DNA of 64,000 nucleotides from Phenylobacterium sp. (GCF_030693405.1 NZ_JAUYAW010000047.1:48130-112129), one strand, 5' to 3'; positions 32,174 to 41,773 are shown, numbered from the stretch's first letter. Notes: generated by a model from the sequence alone, not told the origin. Numbers and translations are program-made.

Positions 32174-32406
32174 CCCGCCGAGCCGTCAGGTTCGTCCCAT
32201 CCGAGCCTGCGGATCGTCACCGTCAGCCGGCCCTCGGCCTCGGGCGCCTTGGCCTTGCCCTGAGACCGGTCCAGCACCTCGCGGATAGCGGCGATGCGGG
32301 CGGTATCGCTGGTCTTGTCCCCCTTCATCAGGGCCTCCAGCGTCTCTACCGCCAGCGGAGCGAGCGCCCTCACCGCCCGGCCGGGATCCCTGGGTCGCCC
32401 CGCCAT
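32170..32406 (-). CDS. small terminase-like protein
   Basis: A 78-residue protein that starts MAGRPRDPGR behind GGAGG (ATG at 32406). It has a helical part (LAPLAVETLEALMKGDKTS) and a basic/acidic tail. The beginning and its place directly before a terminase large-subunit gene, with 4-bp stop-start overlap, suggest a phage small terminase subunit or a remnant. It is shorter than most (about 110-180). The frame continues upstream without a better start. Confidence 0.55.
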   Translation of the reverse strand: MAGRPRDPGRAVRALAPLAVETLEALMKGDKTSDTARIAAIREVLDRSQGKAKAPEAEGRLTVTIRRLGWDEPDGSAG

Positions 32407-35168
<2,762 letters not shown>

Positions 35169-35290
35169 ACGTCTGCCCCATCGGCGACCCTCGTCGCGAC
35201 GCCCCAGGGCGTAGCGGCGGGGGCCTACCCTGCGCAACCGCGCCCCGCGCCACACGTTGAGGGTCTCCTGCAACTAACGGAGCCTCCCCG

Positions 35291-35689
35291 ATGAAACTGA
35301 CCAAAGGCGCCCTTGTGGCCGTCGTCGACGGCGAGAAGCTGGTCCTCTTCGAAAACGTCGGGGACCAGGTGATGGATCTCAAGCCCAAGGCCAATCCCGA
35401 CATGCCCGACCGGGCCTCGGGCGCGCCCGGCCGCCACTCCAGCGGCGCCAATCCCGACGACGACACCCAGGCCGAGGACGGCTTCGCCATGGGCGTCGCC
35501 GACGCCCTCAACCATATGGTCCTGACCCACAAGACGGAGTCCCTGCTGGTCATCGCCGCGCCCAAGACTCTGGGTCAGCTCCGCAAGGGCTGGCACAAGG
35601 AGACCGAGGCCCGCCTGGTGGGCGAGATCGCCAAGGACCTCACCGGCCACACCTCCGATCAGATCGCTGCGGCCATCGACAAGGCCTGA
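35291..35689 (+). CDS. host attachment-like protein (Host_attach family)
   Basis: A 132-residue protein of the family first named for attachment of Agrobacterium to plant cells. It begins KLTKGALVAVVDGEKLVLFEN, has a disordered middle (residues about 35-60), and ends with NHMVLTHKTESLLVIAAPKTLGQLRKG and TGHTSDQIAAAI. The fold is related to release-factor-like (eRF1/baeRF) proteins; the biochemical role is unclear. It lies 122 bp after katG, probably with its own promoter. Confidence 0.82.
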   Translation: MKLTKGALVAVVDGEKLVLFENVGDQVMDLKPKANPDMPDRASGAPGRHSSGANPDDDTQAEDGFAMGVADALNHMVLTHKTESLLVIAAPKTLGQLRKGWHKETEARLVGEIAKDLTGHTSDQIAAAIDKA

Positions 35690-35736
35690 GCCGAAACGAC
35701 CCAAGGCGGGGCGATCCGTCGCTCCGCCGCCCGGCC

Positions 35737-36186
35737 TCAGCCCGCGCCCCGCGCCCCATAGGCGCCCATCAGCCGGCCATAGTCAGCAGGCTGCGGAAAG
35801 CCCTCAAACCCCTCCACAGCCGTCGTGCTCACCCAGGGCAGTCTTTCGGCCGTCATGGTCTCCATGAACGGCTCCAGCCCCGACGGATCATCGAACAGCG
35901 TCGCGCGCACATTGACGAACAGGTCAGCGCCCTCGGGCCGGGTGAACATCCAGCTCATGCAGTGCGGACAGAAGAAGTGCCGCGTCGCCCCATGCAGCCC
36001 CCCGATCACCGGCTCGCCCGCCGTCACCTCGAAGTCGCCAGCCGCAAACAGCGCGCTCAGCGAAAACGCGCTGCCGGTCATCTGCTGACATCCCCGGCAA
36101 TGACAGGCCATGGTCACCTTCGGCGCGTCAGAAACCTGGAACCGAACCTGCCCACACCGGCAGCCGCCTTCTCTGGTCATCGTCAA
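35737..36186 (-). CDS. GFA/CENP-V family zinc protein
   Basis: A 149-residue protein of the GFA (glutathione-dependent formaldehyde-activating) family. Zinc ligands are visible as GGCRCGQVRF, CHCRGCQ and FCPHCMSWMF. Most members do not have proven formaldehyde activity and bind zinc in two sites. It converges on the host-attachment gene. No pathway neighbours. Confidence 0.85.
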   Translation of the reverse strand: MTMTREGGCRCGQVRFQVSDAPKVTMACHCRGCQQMTGSAFSLSALFAAGDFEVTAGEPVIGGLHGATRHFFCPHCMSWMFTRPEGADLFVNVRATLFDDPSGLEPFMETMTAERLPWVSTTAVEGFEGFPQPADYGRLMGAYGARGAG

Positions 36187-36257
36187 TTCCCCGTCATTCG
36201 TGCGCTATGGACTAGGCGGCGCAATGCGACCCAGCTGGCCGACAGCCAGCCGCCGAC

Positions 36258-36548
36258 CTATCCGGCGGACGGCCATTGCTGGGTGGCGTGCAGCACCCGC
36301 AGGACGATCACAGCGCGACCTTCCTCCGCATAGACCACGATGTAGTTTGGCCGAACAATCATCTCGCGAGTGCCGGCGACTCTTCCCGGCCGATAGAGCT
36401 TAGGCCGCGTGGCCAGCCTGGAAACCTTGACCTCAATCTCGTCCTTCAACCGCTGTGCGGCGTCGGGATTGTCGTCGGAGATATAGTCCAGGATCGCGAA
36501 CAAATCGCCGCGCGCCGCCTCGCGCCATTCAATCAACCGGACGGTCAC
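36258..36548 (-). CDS. RelE/ParE-family toxin
   Basis: A 96-residue toxin-fold protein. It shows WREAARGDLFAILDYISDDNPDAA at the N terminus and LYRPGRVAGTREMIVRPNYIVVY with the conserved Arg and Tyr of ParE/RelE toxins, ending RVLHATQQWP. The frame starts with GTG and overlaps the antitoxin gene by 20 bp. Whether it attacks gyrase (ParE) or mRNA (RelE) cannot be told; the pattern is closer to ParE-type. Confidence 0.88.
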   Translation of the reverse strand: MTVRLIEWREAARGDLFAILDYISDDNPDAAQRLKDEIEVKVSRLATRPKLYRPGRVAGTREMIVRPNYIVVYAEEGRAVIVLRVLHATQQWPSAG

Positions 36549-36834
36549 GCCGCTTCCGGTCGATCCGCGCCTGGGCTTCGTCCATCACCTGCCGATGGGG
36601 CGCGGCGGGCGCGGTGTCCGCCAGGGCCTCCTGCACCTTGGCGCGGAACCAGGCGTCATGAGCGTCGGGATCGGAGGTGAGTCCGGCCGGCAACCCCCCT
36701 TCCCTCGCGATGCGGGTCAACAGAATGCGTACGGCGTCGGAGACCGTAAGACCGACGCGGGCGAGCTTCTCGGTGGCGTCGGCCTTAAGCTGCTCGTCCA
36801 CACGCACATGGAGCATTGAGGTTTGCGCGGCCAT
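36529..36834 (-). CDS. RelB/DinJ-family antitoxin
   Basis: A 101-residue antitoxin. The ribbon-helix-helix part MLHVRVDEQLKADATEKLAR and GLTVSDAVRILLTRIA is typical of RelB/DinJ. The charged C-terminal half would neutralise the toxin encoded just downstream (overlap 20 bp). The ATG at 36834 is chosen as the normal DinJ start. The antitoxin dimer probably represses its own promoter, as in related systems. Confidence 0.88.
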   Translation of the reverse strand: MAAQTSMLHVRVDEQLKADATEKLARVGLTVSDAVRILLTRIAREGGLPAGLTSDPDAHDAWFRAKVQEALADTAPAAPHRQVMDEAQARIDRKRRDRPVD

Positions 36835-36986
36835 CGCTGGTCCTCCTGAAAGCGCCCTCAATCTGTATCTCAAATGAGAGACGATCAAGGCCATTCAGAA
36901 ACCAGCGCCACCCGCCAACCGGTGTCAGGCGATCCCCCTTCCCGGCCAGCGCCTCGCCCCGGCGCCTCCGCGTCGCCCAACGCGCA

Positions 36987-37748
36987 TCAAGCCACGATGC
37001 GCTCAGCGCGAAACCGCGTCACCCACGCCTGATTGGTGTCGTCAGCCATCTTCCGCAAGCTGGGCGCCACATGACCCGCCGCAGCAGGGTCCAGCCCAAG
37101 GGAATCCAGTATGCGACGCAGGACTCCTTGGGGGTCGCGGGAGAGATGGTCGTACGTGACGCGCACCGGCTCGATGGCCTCGCTCGCAAACCACCTGTTC
37201 CAGTCCCAGTCATAGCCGACCATCGCATCCACCCAGGCCTGCAGCTGCTGGCCGTCATATTCCGGCTCACGAGGCGGCCCGATCCGCTCCACGTCCGAGC
37301 CGTCGGCCGCCACGTGCCACAGGCCGGTCTGCTCGGCCTTCAGGCAGGACACCGCCTGCTCGACCTTGTCGGTGCGAGACAGGTGGATGAACAGGGTGCG
37401 CCCGAACACGCCCTCAAACCGATCCCGATCGGACAAGGCGCCAGGATGAACCAAGGCCAGGCGGGAAAAGAAGAACGCGAAGCTCGGCCGCTGCAGGCGC
37501 AGGCCAAAGACCCCATTTTCGCTACATCCCTGAGACCGGGCCGCCTGAATGCAGGCCTCGACAACCTCACGCTCCGACGCCCCAGCCTCCGGCTCGACGC
37601 CCAGCCGCCGCATCCATTCGGCCACGGACGGCTCGTGGAAATGAGACGCGGGCTTCCCCGCCACCGCCGTTTCCGCCAGCAACCGACATAGCAGGGTGCT
37701 CCCGCTGCGCGGGGCCGTGCAGATCATGTAGGAGTCGTAGTCTGTCAT
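36987..37748 (-). CDS. Stf0-type sulfotransferase
   Basis: A 253-residue protein with the PAPS-binding loop ICTAPRSGSTLLCRLL near the N terminus and the 3'-phosphate region FIHLSRTDKVEQAVSCLKAEQT. The C-terminal VRVTYDHLSRDPQGVLRRIL is typical of Stf0, the trehalose 2-sulfotransferase family first seen in mycobacteria. Proteobacterial members have unknown acceptors. It stands alone, with slightly different gene content on both sides, so acquisition by transfer is possible. Confidence 0.85.
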   Translation of the reverse strand: MTDYDSYMICTAPRSGSTLLCRLLAETAVAGKPASHFHEPSVAEWMRRLGVEPEAGASEREVVEACIQAARSQGCSENGVFGLRLQRPSFAFFFSRLALVHPGALSDRDRFEGVFGRTLFIHLSRTDKVEQAVSCLKAEQTGLWHVAADGSDVERIGPPREPEYDGQQLQAWVDAMVGYDWDWNRWFASEAIEPVRVTYDHLSRDPQGVLRRILDSLGLDPAAAGHVAPSLRKMADDTNQAWVTRFRAERIVA

Positions 37749-37842
37749 GATCGTCCCGCCAGAGCGCCGACACACTTCATGAACACTCTAGCCAGGCAAG
37801 GCGATGGCGTACAAATCTCGCCTTGATCAGCAGTGAGGCCGC

Positions 37843-38502
37843 ATGACGTTCTGGATCGTGAGTCTGACGGGTTGGATGCTGGCCTACATCCTCGGCTCCA
37901 TACCAACAGCCTATTTGGCGGGCAGACTGTATCGGCTCGACATCCGCCAGTACGGCTCGGGGTCGGTCGGCGCCACGAACGCCCTGCGGGTCCTGGGCAA
38001 GTGGCCCGCATTGGGGGTGCTGATCATCGACGTGCTCAAGGGCGTTGCAGCCGTCGTCCTTGTTCGCGAGATCAGTGTCTGGTTTCTGGCGTCATCGATC
38101 GCCGCCCCAGCCACGCTGGACCAACAAGCCTGGCCATCCTGGGCCGCCAGCCTGGGAGCTGGCGCCGCCCTGCTGGGACACAGCCGTTCGATCTGGCTCG
38201 GGTTTGGCGGGGGAAAGTCGGTCGCGACCGGCCTGGGCGTCTTACTGGCCCTCGCATGGCCTGTCGCCTTGGGCGCCTTGGCGGTCTTTGCGATTACCCT
38301 TGCCGTTTCCCGCATTGTCTCCCTCGGTTCCATCCTGGCGGCGCTGACGGCGATGCTTCTGGTCGTCATCCTGCAGCAGCCCTTGCCTCACCAGCTGATC
38401 GTCTTTGCCGGCGGCCTCTATGTCGTCGTGCGACATCGCGCCAATTTTGGAAGGCTGCTGAACGGGACGGAGCCTCAGTTCGGCCGAGTCGCAGGAGATT
38501 AG
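37843..38502 (+). CDS. plsY: acyl-phosphate glycerol-3-phosphate acyltransferase PlsY-like
   Basis: A 219-residue membrane protein with the three PlsY motifs: GSIPTAYLAGRL, GSGSVGATNALRVLGK, and HSRSIWLGFGGGKSVATGLG. It has about five membrane helices. PlsY moves acyl groups from acyl-phosphate to glycerol-3-phosphate to start phospholipid synthesis. No plsX or other lipid genes are near, and it lies in an accessory stretch, so it may be an additional copy. Its end overlaps the convergent gafZ-like gene by 4 bp. Confidence 0.88.
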   Translation: MTFWIVSLTGWMLAYILGSIPTAYLAGRLYRLDIRQYGSGSVGATNALRVLGKWPALGVLIIDVLKGVAAVVLVREISVWFLASSIAAPATLDQQAWPSWAASLGAGAALLGHSRSIWLGFGGGKSVATGLGVLLALAWPVALGALAVFAITLAVSRIVSLGSILAALTAMLLVVILQQPLPHQLIVFAGGLYVVVRHRANFGRLLNGTEPQFGRVAGD

Positions 38503-39086
38503 CCCCGCGCACGACTCTCCCCCGCCAGCACATCCAGCGCCACAGCCACCAGCGCCTCGATCCGTCCCACCTCCCGCTCGCTGGCCACGGCCTCGCGGGG
38601 CGTCAGCTCCTGGCCGCAGATCAGGTCGCAGGCGCTGATCAGGTCGGCCTGGTCCCAGAGCCTGGCCCTCATCGCCGCCAGTCGCGCCGCCGCCTGGGCT
38701 GAGCCTTCGGCGGCCATCAGCAGCACCTCTTCCCGCAGCCCAGGCCCGGCCGGACCGCCGCCGCCGGGGCGCACGTCCAGGGTCGAGCGGATGGCGCCTT
38801 CCCGCGCGGTCCGGCGATAGAGGGCGCCATAGCGCTCCCCGGCCGACTTCTGCGCCGGGCTGATCCGCCCCTTCCGCGCCAGCCAGTCGAGCCCGGTCTG
38901 CCGGCGATAGGGACGCCCAGGGCTAGGCGGTCCCTCGAACACCGCCCCGCGGGCCTCCGACAGGCCCATCGTCTCAGCCACGCCCTCGGCCACCGCCGCG
39001 GCCTCGGCCCGGTCCCGGGTGCGGGTCTCCAGGTCCCGCAGCCGCGCCCGCGTCCGAGCGGCGGGATCGAACACCGCCCCCCTCAT
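38499..39086 (-). CDS. DUF6456-like protein, candidate GTA activator/antiterminator GafZ
   Basis: A 195-residue basic helical protein. A coiled, Arg-rich N terminus is followed by a segment GLDWLARKGRISPAQKSAGERY that fits the DUF6456 pattern (WLARrkG..I...q..AGERyr) and a final helical part DLISACDLICGQELTPREA. In Caulobacter, GafZ (the counterpart of the C-terminal half of Rhodobacter GafA) helps RNA polymerase read through the GTA cluster. The gene is third in an operon of 4-bp overlaps that starts with a GafY-like gene and diverges from a HTH/S24 repressor, the same arrangement as rogA-gafYZ. Assignment is by pattern and context only. Confidence 0.55.
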   Translation of the reverse strand: MRGAVFDPAARTRARLRDLETRTRDRAEAAAVAEGVAETMGLSEARGAVFEGPPSPGRPYRRQTGLDWLARKGRISPAQKSAGERYGALYRRTAREGAIRSTLDVRPGGGGPAGPGLREEVLLMAAEGSAQAAARLAAMRARLWDQADLISACDLICGQELTPREAVASEREVGRIEALVAVALDVLAGESRARG

Positions 39087-39292
39087 GGCCGCCCCCGGGA
39101 GACCACCGCGTCGGCCAGCCGGTAGACCGCCTCGCTGGCCGCCCGTTCCCCTTCCAGGATCACGAGGCCAGCGGCGGTATGGGCCAGCAGCTCCTTCAGG
39201 AACTGCGCCCGGTCGCCCGGCGTGCGATGGCCCAGCGCCTGGGCCACCAGGGCGCCCGCATCCCGGGGCGCCTCTCCCATGGCCGCGCTCAT
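39083..39292 (-). CDS. small helical protein between the gafY- and gafZ-like genes
   Basis: A 69-residue protein, all-helical by eye (DAGALVAQALG, DRAQFLKELLAHTAAG, ERAASEAVYRLADAVV), without membrane segment or Cys. It overlaps both neighbours by 4 bp (ATGA on each side), so all three are translated together. No family is recognised. Its position suggests a role with the presumed GTA activators; it may be an adaptor. Confidence 0.65.
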   Translation of the reverse strand: MSAAMGEAPRDAGALVAQALGHRTPGDRAQFLKELLAHTAAGLVILEGERAASEAVYRLADAVVSRGRP

Positions 39293-39615
39293 GGCCGCGC
39301 CTCCGGCCAGGTGAGCGGCAGGCCGACCTGCACGCCATTGCGCCCGATCCGCCGTTCCGTCAGAGCGGGAAAGCCCCCCTCCGCCAGCACGGCGGCCACA
39401 TGGCGCTCATGATGGGCGAAGCGGGGCTGGGCCTCGCCGACGCCGCGGGCCACCTGGCCGCGAAAGGCCCGCTCCAGCCGCGCCACATCGCCGTCCCCGA
39501 GCCTCAGTAAGGCGCGGATGCGCGGCGGCGAGGCCCCACCCCGGCGCAGGTTGGCGTAATCCCCCAGGCTCGTGGGGCTTCGGGCTGGAGCCCGGTGCGA
39601 CTGTGTCTGTTCCAT
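39289..39615 (-). CDS. candidate GafY-like GTA regulator, first gene of operon
   Basis: A 108-residue basic protein. It begins MEQTQSHRAPARSP, then LGDYANLRRGGASPPRIRALL and a C-terminal part ERHVAAVLAEGGFPALTERR that could form a DNA-binding helix-turn-helix. Caulobacter GafY is a short DNA-binding activator that, with IHF, switches on the GTA promoter. The assignment rests on size, position before a DUF6456-like gene, and divergence from a HTH/S24 repressor. There is no Shine-Dalgarno sequence; an operator palindrome ends 7 nt before the ATG, so the mRNA may be leaderless. Confidence 0.5.
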   Translation of the reverse strand: MEQTQSHRAPARSPTSLGDYANLRRGGASPPRIRALLRLGDGDVARLERAFRGQVARGVGEAQPRFAHHERHVAAVLAEGGFPALTERRIGRNGVQVGLPLTWPEARP

Positions 39616-39622
39616 GGGCCGA

Positions 39623-39639
39623 CTGTATTTTTCATACAC
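39623..39639. promoter_or_regulatory. operator palindrome 1 (upstream of gafY-like gene)
   Basis: CTGTAT-TTTTC-ATACAC, 5 of 6 symmetric positions, 7 nt upstream of the gafY-like ATG. Same motif as the two other copies at 39658 and 40375. It would overlap the -10 region. Confidence 0.65.
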
Positions 39640-39657
39640 ACACTCGGCAAGCGGAAA

Positions 39658-39674
39658 CTGTATCCTATGTACAG
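39658..39674. promoter_or_regulatory. operator palindrome 2 (divergent intergenic region)
   Basis: CTGTAT-CCTAT-GTACAG with flanks that extend symmetry to AACTGTA / TACAGTT. It lies 28 nt before the repressor gene and 35 bp (centre to centre) from operator 1, suited to autoregulation and control of the divergent operon. Confidence 0.65.
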
Positions 39675-39702
39675 TTATCCCAAGTTGCGCTAGACCGTCC
39701 CC

Positions 39703-40347
39703 ATGAACGACCGTTCCGACCGCCTCCGCCAGGCCCGCCTCGACGCCGGGTACGAGACCGCCGCCGCCGCGGCCGAGGCCTTCGGCTGGAACCGCAACAC
39801 CTACGCCTCCAACGAAAACGGCAACGCGCCCTTCTCCTATCGCAAGGCCAAGGACTATGCGGCCGCCTTCGGGGTCAGCGCCGAATGGCTCTATGACGCC
39901 GCAGGTCCCGTGCGGGCTTCGGCGCTCGCCGGCTACGTCCCAATCCTCGGCCGCGTCGGCGCCAATCCCGAGGGTATCGTCCTCTTCGCCACCGGCCAGG
40001 ATGCCGGGGATCTCGCCCCTATCCCGCCTGGCGGCACCGACAAGGCCGCCGCCCTGCGGGTGGTCGGCCACTCCATGCGCGGCCTCGCCGACGACGGCGC
40101 CCTGATCTATTTCGAGGACCAGCGCACCCCGCCCACCCCCGATATGCTGGGTCATGTGGTGGTGGTGGAGATCGACACCGACGAGGTGCTGGTCAAGCGT
40201 CTGCTGCGGGGCTCCCGTTCGGGCCTCTACGACCTGGAAAGCGTCGCTGGCCCCACCCGCCAGGACGCCCGCCTGCGCTGGGCCGCCCACATCACCGCCA
40301 TCATCCCGCCCTTCCAGGCCCGCCGGATCATCCAGTCGGCCCTCTGA
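39703..40347 (+). CDS. XRE-family HTH / S24 peptidase-like repressor, candidate RogA
   Basis: A 214-residue repressor with an N-terminal helix-turn-helix (about 5-62, RLRQARLDAGYETAAAAAEA) and a C-terminal LexA/CI-like S24 domain. The Ser/Lys dyad is kept: Ser124 in VVGHSMRG and Lys165 in EVLVKRLLRG, 41 apart as in CI-type proteins. An Ala76-Gly77 pair exists but is about 10 residues further from the Ser than in LexA, so self-cleavage is uncertain. In Caulobacter the repressor of GTA, RogA, is divergent from gafYZ, as here. Three palindromic operators flank the gene. Confidence 0.72.
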   Translation: MNDRSDRLRQARLDAGYETAAAAAEAFGWNRNTYASNENGNAPFSYRKAKDYAAAFGVSAEWLYDAAGPVRASALAGYVPILGRVGANPEGIVLFATGQDAGDLAPIPPGGTDKAAALRVVGHSMRGLADDGALIYFEDQRTPPTPDMLGHVVVVEIDTDEVLVKRLLRGSRSGLYDLESVAGPTRQDARLRWAAHITAIIPPFQARRIIQSAL

Positions 40348-40374
40348 GCCGGACGCACTTCCGGTTGCGCGAAC

Positions 40375-40391
40375 CTGTATTTATTATACAG
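40375..40391 (+). promoter_or_regulatory. operator palindrome 3 (upstream of 40399 gene)
   Basis: A perfect CTGTAT-TTATT-ATACAG, ending 7 nt before the ATG at 40399. TATTAT inside it (40382-40387) can serve as a -10 box, giving a leader of only a few nucleotides. Confidence 0.7.
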
Positions 40392-40398
40392 TTTTGCC

Positions 40399-40815
40399 AT
40401 GGATCTCTGCGCCTCCGAGCCTGACCTCGCCACGGCCTGCGCCGCTCTCGACGCCGCCGACCACGCCGTCTGGACCCACGGACAGGCCCGCCGTTCCTGG
40501 GGGGTCGCCTGGTCCGGCCTTGGCCTCGAGCCGCCCCGCCGCCGCAGCCCAGATCAGATCCGCCGCGCCGCCGAAGCCCGCCTCGCGGCCCAGCAGGCCT
40601 GGGCCGCCTCGCCCGAAGGCCGCCTGAAGCGCGCGCTCTCCGACCTCCAGGCCGCAGCCCGCGCCCTGGACCAGCAGGCCGAAGCCCTACGCGAAGCCGC
40701 CTCCCGCGGACACGCCGATGCTTGCGCCGCAGCGCCCCGCCGCCTCGCTCGCCTCTCCAATGAAGCGCGCATGGCCCTCAAAGCCCTGCGCGAGGCCCGT
40801 AGCCTGCTGGTCTGA
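40399..40815 (+). CDS. helical protein under the repressor-type operator, unknown
   Basis: A 138-residue Ala/Arg-rich helical protein. It begins DLCASEPDLATACAALDAADHAVW and has a central RSPDQIRRAAEARLAAQQA and long coiled-coil-like helices (SDLQAAARALDQQAEALREA) to the end. No domain is recognised. No Shine-Dalgarno sequence is visible, and a perfect copy of the operator found at the gafY-like promoter sits at the same 7-nt distance from its ATG. It is therefore probably controlled by the adjacent HTH/S24 repressor and may be part of the GTA programme. Confidence 0.7.
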   Translation: MDLCASEPDLATACAALDAADHAVWTHGQARRSWGVAWSGLGLEPPRRRSPDQIRRAAEARLAAQQAWAASPEGRLKRALSDLQAAARALDQQAEALREAASRGHADACAAAPRRLARLSNEARMALKALREARSLLV

Positions 40816-40872
40816 GCCGGGTCTATGCTTGGGCCTCAAGCGCTCGCCAGAAGCGCCGCAGGGAGCCCGCCC

Positions 40873-41694
40873 GTGAACCCGTTTGACCCAGACGCCCACG
40901 CCGCCCGCATCGAACGCGACGGCTATACCGTCCTGCCCGACCTCCTCGACGCCGCCGGCCTCGAGGCCGTGCGCGAGGCGCTCGCCCCTCACCTCGGCGG
41001 CCACCTGGGACGCAACGCCTTCGAGGGCTACGCCACCGAGCGAGTCTATACCCTGGTGGCCCGGGGCAAGGTGTTCGAAGACCTGACCGAGCATCCCCAG
41101 ATCCTCGCCCTCCTCGACCGCTTCCTCCTGCCCGGCTACCTGCTCACCGCCAGCCAGGCCATCGCCATCCAGCCGGGCGAGGCCGCGCAGAGCGTCCATT
41201 TCGACGACGGCTTCTATCGCCTGCCGAGACCCAGGCCCGCCGCAAGCCTCAGCGTCATCATCGCCATCGACCCGTTCACAGACCAGAACGGCGCCACCGA
41301 CCTCCTGCCCGGCAGCCACCTGTGGGGCGACGCCGAGGTCGAGGCCTTCGGCCGCGATCCCGAGGCCGCCAGCCGCTTGATCCAGGCGATCATGCCGGCG
41401 GGCTCGGCCATCGTCTTCCAGGGCCACATGCTGCACCGGGGCGGCGCCAACCGCTCGGGCAGCCCGCGCCTCGCCCTCACCAACCAGTATTGCCAGCCCT
41501 GGGGGCGCACCCAGGAGAACTACTTTCTCAGCGTCCCGAAGGACCAGGTGCGGGCCATGAGTCCCCGCCTGCAGGCCCTGCTGGGCTACGAGATCTGGCC
41601 GCCCTTCATGGGACATGTCACCGCCTCCCACCCGCGCAAGGCGCTGGAGCCTGATTTTGTCCCGCCCGTACTGCGGCCGCCGACCGCCGTCTGA
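40873..41694 (+). CDS. phytanoyl-CoA dioxygenase (PhyH) family protein
   Basis: A 273-residue Fe(II)/2-oxoglutarate oxygenase. The iron ligands are visible as HFDDG (HxD) and the distal His in MLHRGGANRS, followed by an Arg for 2-oxoglutarate. The GTG at 40873 is chosen because AGGGAG lies 7 nt upstream; the longer frame begins inside the previous intergenic space. Substrate unknown; PhyH proteins hydroxylate many small molecules. Confidence 0.85.
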   Translation: MNPFDPDAHAARIERDGYTVLPDLLDAAGLEAVREALAPHLGGHLGRNAFEGYATERVYTLVARGKVFEDLTEHPQILALLDRFLLPGYLLTASQAIAIQPGEAAQSVHFDDGFYRLPRPRPAASLSVIIAIDPFTDQNGATDLLPGSHLWGDAEVEAFGRDPEAASRLIQAIMPAGSAIVFQGHMLHRGGANRSGSPRLALTNQYCQPWGRTQENYFLSVPKDQVRAMSPRLQALLGYEIWPPFMGHVTASHPRKALEPDFVPPVLRPPTAV

Positions 41695-41715
41695 GCCGGC
41701 ATCGCGCCGCGCCCC

Positions 41716-41752
41716 TTGACCTGCGGCCCTGGGGGTCTATCTAGCCAGATAG
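41716..41752 (+). promoter_or_regulatory. promoter with overlapping palindromic operator for marR-efflux operon
   Basis: TTGACC (41716-41721), a 16-nt spacer and TATCTA (41738-41743) resemble a sigma-70 promoter. The palindrome CTATCT-AGCC-AGATAG (41737-41752) covers the -10 region, as expected for MarR autorepression. Confidence 0.6.
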
Positions 41753-41773
41753 ATAGTTTGCTTACTTAACTAG

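Noticed and set aside
40021..40042. A stretch in the repressor gene resembling the 3' end of tRNA-Thr (ATCC-GCC-GGCGGCACC), a possible phage attachment repeat
   Set aside because: It has several mismatches and encodes an ordinary part of the repressor; in GC-rich DNA such similarity is expected by chance.
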